Below, one piece after another: positions 25,580 through 33,105 of a stretch of 54,596 bases of DNA (within the stretch, counting starts at the first letter, position 1; every line of letters starts with the position of its first letter). The DNA is from Edaphobacter sp. (GTDB lineage: Bacteria; Acidobacteriota; Terriglobia; Terriglobales; Acidobacteriaceae). The stretch spans positions 1 through 54,596 of the forward strand of contig JAOAPB010000061.1 of the NCBI GenBank assembly GCA_025462645.1, in the 5' to 3' direction. The translations under genes were made by a program, and so were the position numbers. The notes under the pieces are model-generated. The model was given only the letters and a program-made list of their open reading frames with translations, was not told the origin of the DNA and ran no database searches.

Positions 25580-26466
25580 GAATGATTCACGTAATGACGA
25601 GCTATGAAGCTTTGGACTGGGTGCTCATTGAGGAATGGAAGGAGGAGGAGCGGGGTGAGGAGGGCGAGGTCCGCGGCAGCTCGGAGGGTGACTGGACTGA
25701 CGCTTTGGCGGCGTTTATGGATGAGGAGCAGGAGGGCTGCGGAGAGAGCGGTGGCAAAGGAGATGGCCCACGGGGCTCGGCGATCCAGAAGGGCAAGGGC
25801 TGTGCTTGTAATAGCGATGCCGATAGCCAGGAGAGGCAGGTGACGGAGGGCGAGGCGAGTGGTGGCGTGGGTGGGATGTTGCGCAGGGTGGCTGGGGTCG
25901 TGCTCCCAGGCATAGATGAAGAGACAGTTGAGGCTGCAGAGGGTCGCGAAGAGAAGCGCCGAGGGAAGGAGCGCAAGGCGAAGCTCAGGCTGGCGGGCAA
26001 TGGTGGGGATGAAGGTGGCGGCAGCAAAACAGACGCCTACGGCTAGCTCCTTGGGAAGGCGATGGGCACTCTGGGTGGCGTGGATGACGATGAAGTATCC
26101 GAAGACAAGGCCGCCGAGGATGAGGTAGAGGTGGATGGCTTCGGACGAGAGGCGCGGAAGAAGGATTGCGAGCCCTATGGAAGCGAGAAAGATACCGATG
26201 AGGAAGCGGTTGCGGTGCCGGTGGTGGAAGCGATGGCGGGTTTCGAGGGCGGCTTCGTTTGGGGACTGGGCGTCGAGGCGGCGGTCGGCGGCGTAGAGCG
26301 TCCAGACAGCGAGGAACATGGCAAGGGGGGAGCTGAGGGGAAGGTGGATGCCGTTGGAGGTGGCAATGAAGCAGGTCCAGAGGACAGCTACGGTGGGAGC
26401 GTCGAGTGAGAGGAGATGCCAGAGGGTGAGAGGAGTGTTTTTCGGGGGTGAGGGTGCGGTGGGCAC
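25576..26466 (-). CDS. UbiA-like membrane prenyltransferase homologue
   Basis: A 296-aa protein with about eight hydrophobic helices in the UbiA arrangement. TM2 ends in AVWTLYAADRRLDAQSPNEA, where UbiA enzymes have the first Asp-rich NDxxDxxxD motif; only YAADRRLD remains here, so Mg-diphosphate binding may be altered. The following segment HRFHHRHRN is strikingly basic. A second conserved part is RLPKELAVGVCFAAATF. Classical UbiA enzymes attach isoprenoid chains to aromatic rings. With only one of the Asp motifs and that incomplete, activity is uncertain. The stop overlaps the start of a methyltransferase gene, implying a shared pathway. The start GTG at 26466 is not strongly supported. Confidence 0.68.
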   Translation of the reverse strand: MPTAPSPPKNTPLTLWHLLSLDAPTVAVLWTCFIATSNGIHLPLSSPLAMFLAVWTLYAADRRLDAQSPNEAALETRHRFHHRHRNRFLIGIFLASIGLAILLPRLSSEAIHLYLILGGLVFGYFIVIHATQSAHRLPKELAVGVCFAAATFIPTIARQPELRLALLPSALLFATLCSLNCLFIYAWEHDPSHPAQHPTHATTRLALRHLPLLAIGIAITSTALALLDRRAPWAISFATALSAALLLLIHKRRQSVSPVTLRAAADLALLTPLLLLPFLNEHPVQSFIARHYVNHS

Positions 26467-26688
26467 GTTTCTATTTTAGGGTGGCGGGTGGGTGGGAAGA
26501 ACAGGCGACGGCAAGAACAAGCAACGGCAACGGCGAAAGCTGGCTGGGAGAGGGTTTACATTCCCACCCTTCGCAAAGAACGCCAAGGATGGGGCACCCG
26601 AGCTTTTGTGGTTGCCTGAGTGGGTCAAGAGCAACTGCAACAGCGGGTCAGAACAACTGCAACAGCTGGGCAAGAGCAACTGCAACGG
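26467..26688. repeat. Intergenic gap with CAACGGCAA-type and CCCACC/GGGGCACCC repeats
   Basis: No gene. The gap holds a CCCACCCTT...AAGGATGGGGCACCCG element at 26563-26600, with a second copy at 38948-38992, and many GCAACGGCAA / CAACTGCAACRGC units (26508-26540 and 26635-26690). Similar CAACGGC-rich stretches occur at about 32790-32820 and 34657-34700. Confidence 0.55.
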
Positions 26689-28485
26689 CTAGGTGAGGAC
26701 TTCGGTTGCTGGTGCTGCGGGGGCTTCGAGGCGCTCCTGCTTTGCACCAGTCACCCATAAGCCGGGGTCGATATCGGCGAAGACGCTGTCGCGACGTTCG
26801 ATCTCGGCGAGACGGGCCTCTTGGGCTGTAGTGAGCTCGCCGGTGGACTCGAAGGTCTGCCACATGGCTTTGATCTCGTTGAACTGATCGTTGTGGGTGA
26901 GGAAGCGTATCTCGGCATAGTCGCGGGCAGCTCCAGTGGTGATGAGGAACTGCCAGTCGGAGGACTCGAGCAGGAGGAGTTCGCGGCAGAGTTGCTGGGC
27001 AATGCGATGGCCGAGAGAGGATCGGCGCCAGAGTCCGGCGGTGCAGACGTCGCGGGTGTAGAGCTCTGCGGGATAGATGTGGGTGTAGGTCCAGCTGGTG
27101 TCGGGGTTCATCCAGACGTGGTTGTTGCCCTGGGCTCCCCAGGAGCCCTCGTGCATGGCGATGAAGCCGGCGCGGGGGTATTGGTCAAGGTATTCGGAGC
27201 AGCTGATGAGCTGGATGCCGGAGTCGTAGTCATGGAGGTTGCGGGCGATGGCTTCGAGCCAGAGAGGGCCCTCGAACCACCAGTGGCCGAAGAGCTCTGC
27301 GTCGAAGGGGGAGCAGAGGATCGGGGGGATCGAGTCATTGAAGCCGGACTTGAGAGCCTCGTAGACAAGATGGACGAAGTGGGCGGCGTGGGATTTGGTG
27401 CGCTCGGCAGCTTCCTGAGGGTAGTAGGGCTGTTTGTCGCCCATATCGACCTTAGAGCCAGTAACGCGCCAATAGCGGTGGCCACCGGGCCATCGCTTCT
27501 TGTGAAAGTCGAGGTAGACGCCGTCGCCGGGATAGCCGGAGTCTCCAGACCAGACCTGGACTCCGGTGCGGGGGTCACGGGGAAAGACAGTGGTTGCGTA
27601 ACGCTTATCGTATGGGCCGTCGACGTAGTAGGGCTGGTAGAGGGAGCGGTGGGGCCCATGAGTCATCTGCTCGGTCTTCTCGTCTTGGGGAACCGAGCCA
27701 TTGAGCAGCTCGTAGGGCGAGGGGATGCGCTCGGACTCTTCGACCAGGTGGGTGTCGACGAAGAAGAAGTCGATAGCGGACTCGGAGAGCGCCTGCTCGA
27801 CGCCGATACGATCGAAGCCTGGAGGGGTAGGGGAGCCATCGGCGAATGGGACGGGGTAGTTCCAGAAGCCGGCGGGGCGATAGCCGCACTCGGGCGCCCA
27901 GATGCCTTTGGGATGTCTGCCGATGTGACGGATGTGAGTATCGACTGCGGTGCGGACCTGGGCTCGGACGCTCTCGTCTGTGCCTAGCAAGGGCATGTAG
28001 CCGTGGGTGGCGCCGCAGGTGATGATTTCAATGAGGCCGATGTCGTTGAAGTGCCGGAAGGCCTTGATGATGTTTCGGTCGAAGCCAATGAAGTCGTCGA
28101 GGGCCTGTGAGAAGAACCGATGCCAGAAGCGGGCGGTCTCGGCGAGGTGAGCTTCGCCGGATTGGATGAAGAAGGCCTCGTCTTCGCGGGCGGCGACGAT
28201 CTTGCGGGTCAGGTAGTTGGGGAACTCCGCAATGAAGACGGGGTGGGAGAGCTGTTCGAGGAGGATAGGGGAGAGATTGAGGTTGCAGTTGAAGCGGATG
28301 TGGTCGCGCTCGAGGTTTTTGAGGACGCGGAGAAGCGGGAGGTAGGTCTCGGCAGCGGCCTCGTGGAGCCACTCCATGCCGTGGGGCCAGGTACCGTGAT
28401 TGACGACGTAAGGCAGGTGTGCGTGCAGGGTGAAGGTCAAGAATCCTGCCGGGCGGGACGCTGTTTTGGGAGATGCGTTCGACAC
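26689..28485 (-). CDS. GH57 1,4-alpha-glucan branching enzyme (with DUF1957 C-terminus)
   Basis: A 598-aa GH57 enzyme that makes alpha-1,6 branches in glycogen-like glucan. The first strand reads FLTFTLHAHLPYVVNHGTWP with the HxH motif. The nucleophile is E199 in GIWAPECGYRP, and the acid/base is D395 in CSPFDAELFGHWWFEGP. The C-terminal helical domain (AELYTRDVCTAGLWRRSS, then LLLLESSDWQFLITTG) is the DUF1957 part required in branching enzymes. I take GTG at 28485, placed 8 nt after GAGGT, rather than the GTG at 28500 that overlaps that ribosome binding site. It is unlinked to other glycogen genes in this window. Confidence 0.9.
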   Translation of the reverse strand: MSNASPKTASRPAGFLTFTLHAHLPYVVNHGTWPHGMEWLHEAAAETYLPLLRVLKNLERDHIRFNCNLNLSPILLEQLSHPVFIAEFPNYLTRKIVAAREDEAFFIQSGEAHLAETARFWHRFFSQALDDFIGFDRNIIKAFRHFNDIGLIEIITCGATHGYMPLLGTDESVRAQVRTAVDTHIRHIGRHPKGIWAPECGYRPAGFWNYPVPFADGSPTPPGFDRIGVEQALSESAIDFFFVDTHLVEESERIPSPYELLNGSVPQDEKTEQMTHGPHRSLYQPYYVDGPYDKRYATTVFPRDPRTGVQVWSGDSGYPGDGVYLDFHKKRWPGGHRYWRVTGSKVDMGDKQPYYPQEAAERTKSHAAHFVHLVYEALKSGFNDSIPPILCSPFDAELFGHWWFEGPLWLEAIARNLHDYDSGIQLISCSEYLDQYPRAGFIAMHEGSWGAQGNNHVWMNPDTSWTYTHIYPAELYTRDVCTAGLWRRSSLGHRIAQQLCRELLLLESSDWQFLITTGAARDYAEIRFLTHNDQFNEIKAMWQTFESTGELTTAQEARLAEIERRDSVFADIDPGLWVTGAKQERLEAPAAPATEVLT

Positions 28486-28575
28486 GACGGAGTACCTCAC
28501 ATGTTGCAGTTGGCGCTGCCTTATTGGTGGGTCGCTGGCTGTGAGTCTACATCAGGTGCGCAACGATTAGATATT

Positions 28576-28608
28576 GCGCGGTAGACCCTATGTGGGGGTC
28601 TACCGCGC
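28576..28608 (-). terminator. 13-bp hairpin after BON lipoprotein gene
   Basis: The arms GCGCGGTAGACCC (28576-28588) and GGGTCTACCGCGC (28596-28608) pair perfectly around 7 nt. The hairpin lies 27 nt past the stop of the minus-strand lipoprotein gene and upstream of the GH57 gene. There is no T-run, so it may act as a terminator or as a transcript-stabilising structure. Confidence 0.5.
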
Positions 28609-28634
28609 ATGTTGATTAGATGCTGTCTATTCCG

Positions 28635-29753
28635 TTACTGTGGCTGATCTTGAGACGGGTTAATGGGACGGCGCGAGCCGTTGTCCGATCCTGTACCTGT
28701 GCTCAGGGTGTTCGAGGTAGAGGCGCGGACGGCCAATGTGTTGGTGAGTTGGAATCGGACCAGGCTTTCCGACGGAATCTGTACCTGTTCGCCACGGGTG
28801 ATGGTGTTGGCTCCGGCACCTAAGCCGCCGCCGCTTGCTGCGCCGATGGCTGCGCCTTTGCCGCCACCTAGAATGCCTCCGAGAATGGCGCCGACGGCTG
28901 CTCCCCCTCCGACCTTGGCAGCAGTGTTCTTGCCGCGGCCTTTGCCTTGCACGCTGTAGGGCTCAGTGGAGAGTGCGAGGGTTTCGCCGCGACGGTTGAT
29001 GCTTGTGAGCTCGATGGTGAGCAGGGAGCTGCCCTTGTAGTGGGCGGCCTCTTGAACGGCAGAGACGCGACCGGTGACGCCGGTACCCTGACGGATGGCG
29101 ACGAGGCCATCGGCCATGATGTCGGTGGCGACCGTACCGGAAAAGGTCTGACCGATCTGGGCGGTGGCACTGTCGAGGGTCTGGGTAATACGGACAGGAA
29201 TGGTGCTCCCCGCTGGAATGGTTACGTTACGGAAGGCGGGAGGGGCAGGAGCGGGTGCGGGCGCTGGTGAAGGAGGCGGATCCTGACGGGTAACCGGGGC
29301 CGGACGCTCAATGGGCGCGGGCTCCTGAACCACCGGGGCCGCCTTAGCCTTTGGCTTAGGTGTGGGTGCAGGCTTTTTGGCTGGCATTGGTTCAGGTGCC
29401 GGAGTGGGTGCCAGCGCTGCTACGGCAGGCGCGGGCTGCTTGACGGAGAGATTATTCACCACCGTCTTGATTCCGGCGATCTGCGCGGCATCGGCGGCGG
29501 CGAGGGAACGGGCCGCTTCATTGCTGACATTGCCGTTGAGGGTAGCAATGCCGTTCTGTACGGAGGTCTGGATAGGTTCGTTAGCGAGTGCGCTGTCACC
29601 GGTGATGCGATTTTGCAGCGCGGTGCTTAGGGTGGCGTCGTCAGCAGCGGGAGCTGCGGACGGGGTGCTTTTGCAGCCGGCGAAGCCCAGTATCAGCGTG
29701 AGCGCGGCGACGGCGGCGAAGGTGCGTTGATTGTGCGTACGGAATGCGTGCAT
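28635..29753 (-). CDS. BON-domain lipoprotein with glycine-zipper C-terminus
   Basis: A 372-aa envelope lipoprotein. The signal ends in the lipobox LILGFAGC. Residues about 35-105 form a BON domain (LSTALQNRITGDSALANEPI, then SVQNGIATLNGNVSNEAARS), a phospholipid-binding fold. A Pro/Ala/Lys linker spans roughly 105-185. A beta domain follows, starting FRNVTIPAGSTIPVRITQTL. Then comes a glycine-zipper stretch with many GxxxG repeats (VGGGAAVGAILGGILGGG) that may insert in a membrane, ending with LVRFQLTNTLAVR. I chose ATG at 29753 (AAGAGGTTCT before it) over a longer frame to 29813. It probably contributes to outer-membrane integrity. Confidence 0.8.
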   Translation of the reverse strand: MHAFRTHNQRTFAAVAALTLILGFAGCKSTPSAAPAADDATLSTALQNRITGDSALANEPIQTSVQNGIATLNGNVSNEAARSLAAADAAQIAGIKTVVNNLSVKQPAPAVAALAPTPAPEPMPAKKPAPTPKPKAKAAPVVQEPAPIERPAPVTRQDPPPSPAPAPAPAPPAFRNVTIPAGSTIPVRITQTLDSATAQIGQTFSGTVATDIMADGLVAIRQGTGVTGRVSAVQEAAHYKGSSLLTIELTSINRRGETLALSTEPYSVQGKGRGKNTAAKVGGGAAVGAILGGILGGGKGAAIGAASGGGLGAGANTITRGEQVQIPSESLVRFQLTNTLAVRASTSNTLSTGTGSDNGSRRPINPSQDQPQ

Positions 29754-30126
29754 AGAACCTCTTCTCTTGCTGTGAGCAGCTTGGCGGTGCGACGACTTTC
29801 GTGCTGCGACCACTCTAACTCACCCGATTGCTATCTGATGCAAAGGCTCCTTCTTAGGCTGCATATGGGGCTCGAGGGCCGCTGGTTGTATGACGGAGTG
29901 GGGCTCCGAAGGGTGAGTCCTGGGAGAGAGGAAGAAGCGATCCTGAGCGTCTGGCTCGAACGCGCAACCTAATGCCCAGCTGGGGCATCCACCCTACTTG
30001 TGTCATATTGTGCTTTCGCTCAACGAGCGAGGCAAAAGGGTTATGCTTGGTTTGTCTTGAACGCGATCAGAAACCCCTAGAGCAAAGGGGAGGATCCCGC
30101 ATCTAAGGTTGAACAGGAGAATGGGC
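29754..30126. other. Divergent intergenic region, BON lipoprotein / YtxH gene
   Basis: This gap holds the promoter regions of two divergent genes. I see no gene: open frames here lack ribosome binding sites. A short hairpin CCCCT-AGAGCAA-AGGGG sits at about 30074-30090, and a GGGGCATCCACCC string at about 29984 vaguely recalls the intergenic element found elsewhere in the window. No clear -35/-10 pair was recognised. Confidence 0.5.
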
Positions 30127-30519
30127 ATGTCAGACAACGACAATGGTGTAAGTGGATTGGGATGGTTTCTTGCAGGTCTGGGTGTAGGCGCTTTGGTTGG
30201 TGTACTGTATGCGCCTAAGGCCGGCAGAGAGACTCGTGAAGATCTGGTGGCGAGTGCGCTTGACGCCAAGGAGAGAGCGGCAGTGTTGGCACAACAGGGC
30301 AAAGAGCGCGCCGCCGAGTTTGCCGAGCAGGGTAAGCAGCAGGTAGGCGAGTATGTGGAACGCGGCAAGGAGTACTATGACCGCGGCCGTTCGCAGTGGT
30401 CTCAATATGTCGAGAAGGGCAAGGGCCTAGTGCAGGAGCAGCAGGAGAAGGTCGCGGCTGCGATCGATGCCGGCAAAGAAGCCTATGCCAGCGCGACAAA
30501 TGAGACTCGCTCGTCGTAA
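30127..30519 (+). CDS. YtxH-domain protein
   Basis: A 130-aa protein. The N-terminus LGWFLAGLGVGALVGVLYAP is the membrane segment of YtxH proteins, directly followed by KAGRETREDL, the conserved K-x-G-x-E-T-R box. The remainder is a long amphipathic, Glu/Lys/Gln-rich helix with repeats such as AAVLAQQGKERAAEFAEQGK, likely a coiled coil or apolipoprotein-like helix. YtxH proteins are often induced by general stress, but the role is unclear. The ATG at 30127 lies 6 nt after AGGAGA; earlier in-frame starts (30109, 30121) are too close to or before it. The next gene starts 92 nt downstream on the same strand. Confidence 0.85.
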   Translation: MSDNDNGVSGLGWFLAGLGVGALVGVLYAPKAGRETREDLVASALDAKERAAVLAQQGKERAAEFAEQGKQQVGEYVERGKEYYDRGRSQWSQYVEKGKGLVQEQQEKVAAAIDAGKEAYASATNETRSS

Positions 30520-30611
30520 GTTGTTGATGTAACGTTATTGGTGAGACGGACCTGGCTCTCCGATCTGAGGGGTGCCGGGTCCCAAATTTCTGGTAGTAAG
30601 AGAGAGGCTGC

Positions 30612-31220
30612 ATGGAAGCGGCTCGAATCTTTATGTCAGGTATGTGGCTGCAGGACCCGGATTCGATTTCGTCCGGCAACTCCAGGCTATTGATGATCTT
30701 CGTCGGCGTTGTCGCGTTCTCGATGCTGACCCAGGCGATTGTGTTCGTGGTTGCCGCGGTCGGCGCTGCGAAGACGAGGAGTCGCTTGCTGGCGATTGCG
30801 GAAGAAGTTCGGTTGAAGACTCTGCCTGTGATCGATAGTACGTACAACTTTGTTCATGAGCTGCACCCCAAGATGAATGTGCTCGTGGACAATCTGGTCG
30901 AGACCAGCCATGTTGTCCGAAGCAAGGCGCATGAATTCGATGCCACGGTGTCGGATGTGAATCAAAGAACGCGAGCGCAGGCGGCACGTGTGGATGAGAT
31001 GGTCACTTCGGTTCTGAATACGACTTCGGGAATCGCGTCGACTATTCAGAAGGGCGTTCAGATTCCCGTGCGGGAGTTCTCGGGTCTGGTGAATGGGCTG
31101 AAGGCTGGGTTGGATGTGCTCGTGGGCCGGACAAAGGGCTTTGGAAGCCATGTCCGGAGAGAGCATAACAACTACAACGGTGCGGCTCGTGATTATAGGG
31201 ACGACGATATGGGCATCTAA
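30612..31220 (+). CDS. Membrane-anchored coiled-coil protein (DUF948-like)
   Basis: A 202-aa protein with one TM segment at about 28-52 (LLMIFVGVVAFSMLTQAIVF), then a helical region reading VIDSTYNFVHELHPKMNVLV, then FDATVSDVNQRTRAQAARVD. The pattern of one TM and a long helix of spaced Val/Asp resembles DUF948/YtxG proteins, which pair with YtxH in Bacillus stress operons. The upstream neighbour here is a YtxH protein, which supports that reading. The ATG at 30612 follows GAGAGGCTGC. A strong terminator hairpin comes 23 nt after the stop. Confidence 0.7.
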   Translation: MEAARIFMSGMWLQDPDSISSGNSRLLMIFVGVVAFSMLTQAIVFVVAAVGAAKTRSRLLAIAEEVRLKTLPVIDSTYNFVHELHPKMNVLVDNLVETSHVVRSKAHEFDATVSDVNQRTRAQAARVDEMVTSVLNTTSGIASTIQKGVQIPVREFSGLVNGLKAGLDVLVGRTKGFGSHVRREHNNYNGAARDYRDDDMGI

Positions 31221-31243
31221 CGAGGGTTTCTCTTTTAAGCAGA

Positions 31244-31273
31244 AGGGGTGCGGCTCTGAAGCCGCACCCCTTT
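31244..31273. terminator. Terminator hairpin between convergent genes
   Basis: AAGGGGTGCGGC (31244-31255) pairs with GCCGCACCCCTT (31262-31273) around a 6-nt loop. It lies between the + strand coiled-coil gene (ending 31220) and the minus-strand mnmA gene (ending 31293), so it may stop transcription from either side. The tails are only moderately T-rich. Confidence 0.7.
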
Positions 31274-31292
31274 CGCGTTAAGGTATGTAGCG

Positions 31293-32417
31293 TCAGCATA
31301 TCCAGCCTCCGCCGACTACCTCGTCTCCCTGGTAGAAGACGGCGGACTGGCCGGGGGTGATGGCACGCTGGGGTTCGTCGAAGATAGCGCGGATCTCGTC
31401 CTCGCCTGCACGGGTAAGCGTTGCCATGGCGGGAGCGTGACGGTGGCGGATCTTGATGGAGACGCGTAGCTGATCGCCTTCGTTGAGCTGGGGGATGGAG
31501 ATCCAGTTGAGGCGATTGGCGTGGAGGTCGCATGAGAAAAGATCGTCGTCGGAGCCTACGGTCACCTGGTGGGAGTCGGGGTGGATGGCGAGGACGTAAA
31601 GCGGGTTTGGACTGGTGAGGCCGAGTCCCTTGCGCTGGCCCACGGTGAAGCTCTGGATACCCTGATGGTGACCGATGACCTCGCCGGTGGTGCTGACGAG
31701 TTCTCCGGCGCTATCGGGAAGAGGCTGGTTCTGCTCGTCGAGGTAGGCCTTGAGGAAGGTGTTGTAGTCACCCCCGGGGATGAAGCAGATCTCCTGGGAA
31801 TCTGGCTTCTGGGCTACGTCGAGGCCGGCTTCGGAGGCCATGACGCGGACGGCTGGCTTCTGCATCTCGCCTAAGGGGAAGAGGGTGCGGCTTAGTTGAT
31901 CTTGAGTCAGGCCGAAGAGGAAGTAGGTCTGGTCTTTGGTGTGGTCGGCGGGGCGGGAGAGGATCCAGCGGCCGCGGGGCTCGTCGTAGTGGTTGCGGGC
32001 GTAGTGGCCGGTGGCGATGCGGTCGGCACCGATTTGGCGCGCCGTGATGAGGAGTTGATCGAACTTGAGATGGTTGTTGCAGAGGGTGCAGGGGATGGGG
32101 GTGCGCCCGGCGAGGTACTCGCTGACGAAGGGCTTGACGACCTCTGCTTCAAATCTTTCTTGTTGGTTGACGACGTAGTAGGGGATGTCGAGCTGCTCGG
32201 CTACGTGGCGGGCGTCGTAGACGTCGTCGATGGAGCAGCAGCGGCCCTGGACGGCCTCGGGCATGCCCTCGTGTCCGGCGAGGCGGCGCTGGTTCCAGAG
32301 CTGGAGCGTGAGGCCGACGAGGGTGTGGCCCTGCGAGCGCAGGAGTGCGGCTACGGCGGAGGAGTCGACTCCTCCGGACATGGCGACTGCGATCGTGTTG
32401 TTGGGCTCAGGCTGCAT
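31293..32417 (-). CDS. mnmA: tRNA-specific 2-thiouridylase MnmA
   Basis: A 374-aa enzyme that places sulfur on U34 of Lys, Glu and Gln tRNAs. The N-terminal PP-loop is IAVAMSGGVDSSAVAALLRS. The first catalytic Cys lies in RTPIPCTLCNNHLKFDQLL, and the second (persulfide) Cys in DSQEICFIPGGDYNTFL. GIQSFTVGQRKGLGL then begins the C-terminal beta barrel. The length is that of normal family members. Its sulfur comes ultimately from a cysteine desulfurase, and one is encoded at 45553 on the same strand but not adjacent. It is a single-gene unit here. The 5' flank is the repeat-rich gap. Confidence 0.97.
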   Translation of the reverse strand: MQPEPNNTIAVAMSGGVDSSAVAALLRSQGHTLVGLTLQLWNQRRLAGHEGMPEAVQGRCCSIDDVYDARHVAEQLDIPYYVVNQQERFEAEVVKPFVSEYLAGRTPIPCTLCNNHLKFDQLLITARQIGADRIATGHYARNHYDEPRGRWILSRPADHTKDQTYFLFGLTQDQLSRTLFPLGEMQKPAVRVMASEAGLDVAQKPDSQEICFIPGGDYNTFLKAYLDEQNQPLPDSAGELVSTTGEVIGHHQGIQSFTVGQRKGLGLTSPNPLYVLAIHPDSHQVTVGSDDDLFSCDLHANRLNWISIPQLNEGDQLRVSIKIRHRHAPAMATLTRAGEDEIRAIFDEPQRAITPGQSAVFYQGDEVVGGGWIC

Positions 32418-32532
32418 GGTCTTCCTGTGTTCTATTTTCGCAGAGTCTGGGGTGGGGGGTACCCCCTCCCCAGTTCCGGGTATTTTGGATGTAACTTGCT
32501 GAGAGTCAATGGGTTACAGTGGGTCATTTCCT

Positions 32533-32587
32533 CTAAAATATAGATTCTAAATGGGTTGCGTCCAAAATATAGATAGTAAAAGGGGTT
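32533..32587. repeat. Two imperfect 25-nt direct repeats
   Basis: Copies at 32533-32557 and 32563-32587 share AAAATATAGAT, then a short variable part and TAAA-GGGGTT-type ends. They are AT-rich and spaced 30 nt apart in the mnmA upstream gap. Their role is unknown. Confidence 0.6.
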
Positions 32588-32850
32588 AGGGCGGCTTTGT
32601 GGGGAGTCCCGATTTTTGGCTGCCCTTCTTGCATTCTGTTTCAATTGTAGAGGATCGAGTAAAACTAATCGGCAATGCGGATGTCCTTTATTTATATGGG
32701 GTTAGGTGGGTAGGGGGCTTGACAGATTTTGGGGAAGCAGAGAGGACAAAAGCAAGTCCTCAGTTTCGCGAAGGATGACAAGGTAAATAGCAACGGCACG
32801 GCAACGGCAACAGCAAAGGCAGTCGGGTCGCTGCGCTCCCCCTGTAAATA

Positions 32851-32880
32851 CGGGGGTTCTTCGCTTCGCTCAGAATGACA
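32851..32880 (+). repeat. Interspersed 30-nt intergenic repeat, copy 1
   Basis: The sequence starts CGGGGGTTCTTCGCT and ends CGCTCAGAATGACA. It matches 34708-34737 in 29 of 30 positions. Both copies are intergenic and lie on either side of the serine hydrolase gene. Confidence 0.75.
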
Positions 32881-32884
32881 CTTG

Positions 32885-32923
32885 AGCTAAAGCTAAAGCT
32901 AAAGCTAAAGCTAAAGCTTAAAG
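32885..32923 (+). repeat. (AGCTAA)5 tandem hexanucleotide array
   Basis: Five exact AGCTAA units run from 32885 to 32914, followed by a degenerate AGCTTAAAG. They share the AGCTAAA core with the palindromic boxes at 33009-33033. Confidence 0.9.
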
Positions 32924-32927
32924 AGAA

Positions 32928-32994
32928 GGAGCAATGGCAAGCTCAGGAGCGATGGCAAGCTCAGGAGCAATGGCGAGAAGAAGCAATGGCAGAG
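32928..32994 (+). repeat. 18-nt tandem repeats, about 3.5 copies
   Basis: The unit GGAGCAATGGCAAGCTCA is followed by copies starting at 32946 and 32964, the third diverging in its second half, and a partial AGCAATGGCAGAG at 32982. In the frame of the preceding hexamer array the unit encodes EQWQAQ-like hexapeptides. Confidence 0.8.
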
Positions 32995-33008
32995 AAGGGT
33001 TCGTCTCC

Positions 33009-33033
33009 TTTAGCTAAATCTGATTTAGCTAAA
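33009..33033. repeat. 25-nt inverted repeat of TTTAGCTAAA boxes
   Basis: TTTAGCTAAATC (33009-33020) and GATTTAGCTAAA (33022-33033) are exact reverse complements separated by a single T. Each arm contains the 10-bp palindrome TTTAGCTAAA, so it can also be read as two operator-like boxes. It lies 72 nt upstream of the serine hydrolase gene. Confidence 0.75.
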
Positions 33034-33105
33034 AAGACATGCAACAACAGAGAAAGATAGAGTGACCAGGTGCCCGGGAGGTTTGGGCGCTGGTAGTCTT
33101 CCGGG

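Larger units (their letters stand above)
32418..33105. other. Repeat-rich 688-bp intergenic region
   Basis: This gap contains no convincing gene. In order it holds: a 25-nt direct repeat (32533-32587); a short hairpin GAGGAC/GTCCTC (32742-32761); CAACGGC-type repeats (about 32790-32820); a 30-nt interspersed repeat (32851-32880); a 6-nt tandem array (32885-32914); an 18-nt tandem array (32928-32994); and a near-perfect palindrome (33009-33033). An open frame from 32875 crosses the arrays and would code for a short Leu-Lys alternating peptide, but it has no ribosome binding site. Confidence 0.65.

Noticed and set aside
26635..26690. CRISPR-like array in the CAACTGCAACAGC repeats
   Set aside because: Units are short, degenerate and lack regular unique spacers, and no cas genes are present.
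29975..29998. Third copy of the CCCACC/GGGGCACCC element
   Set aside because: Only a 13-nt partial resemblance without the paired ends.
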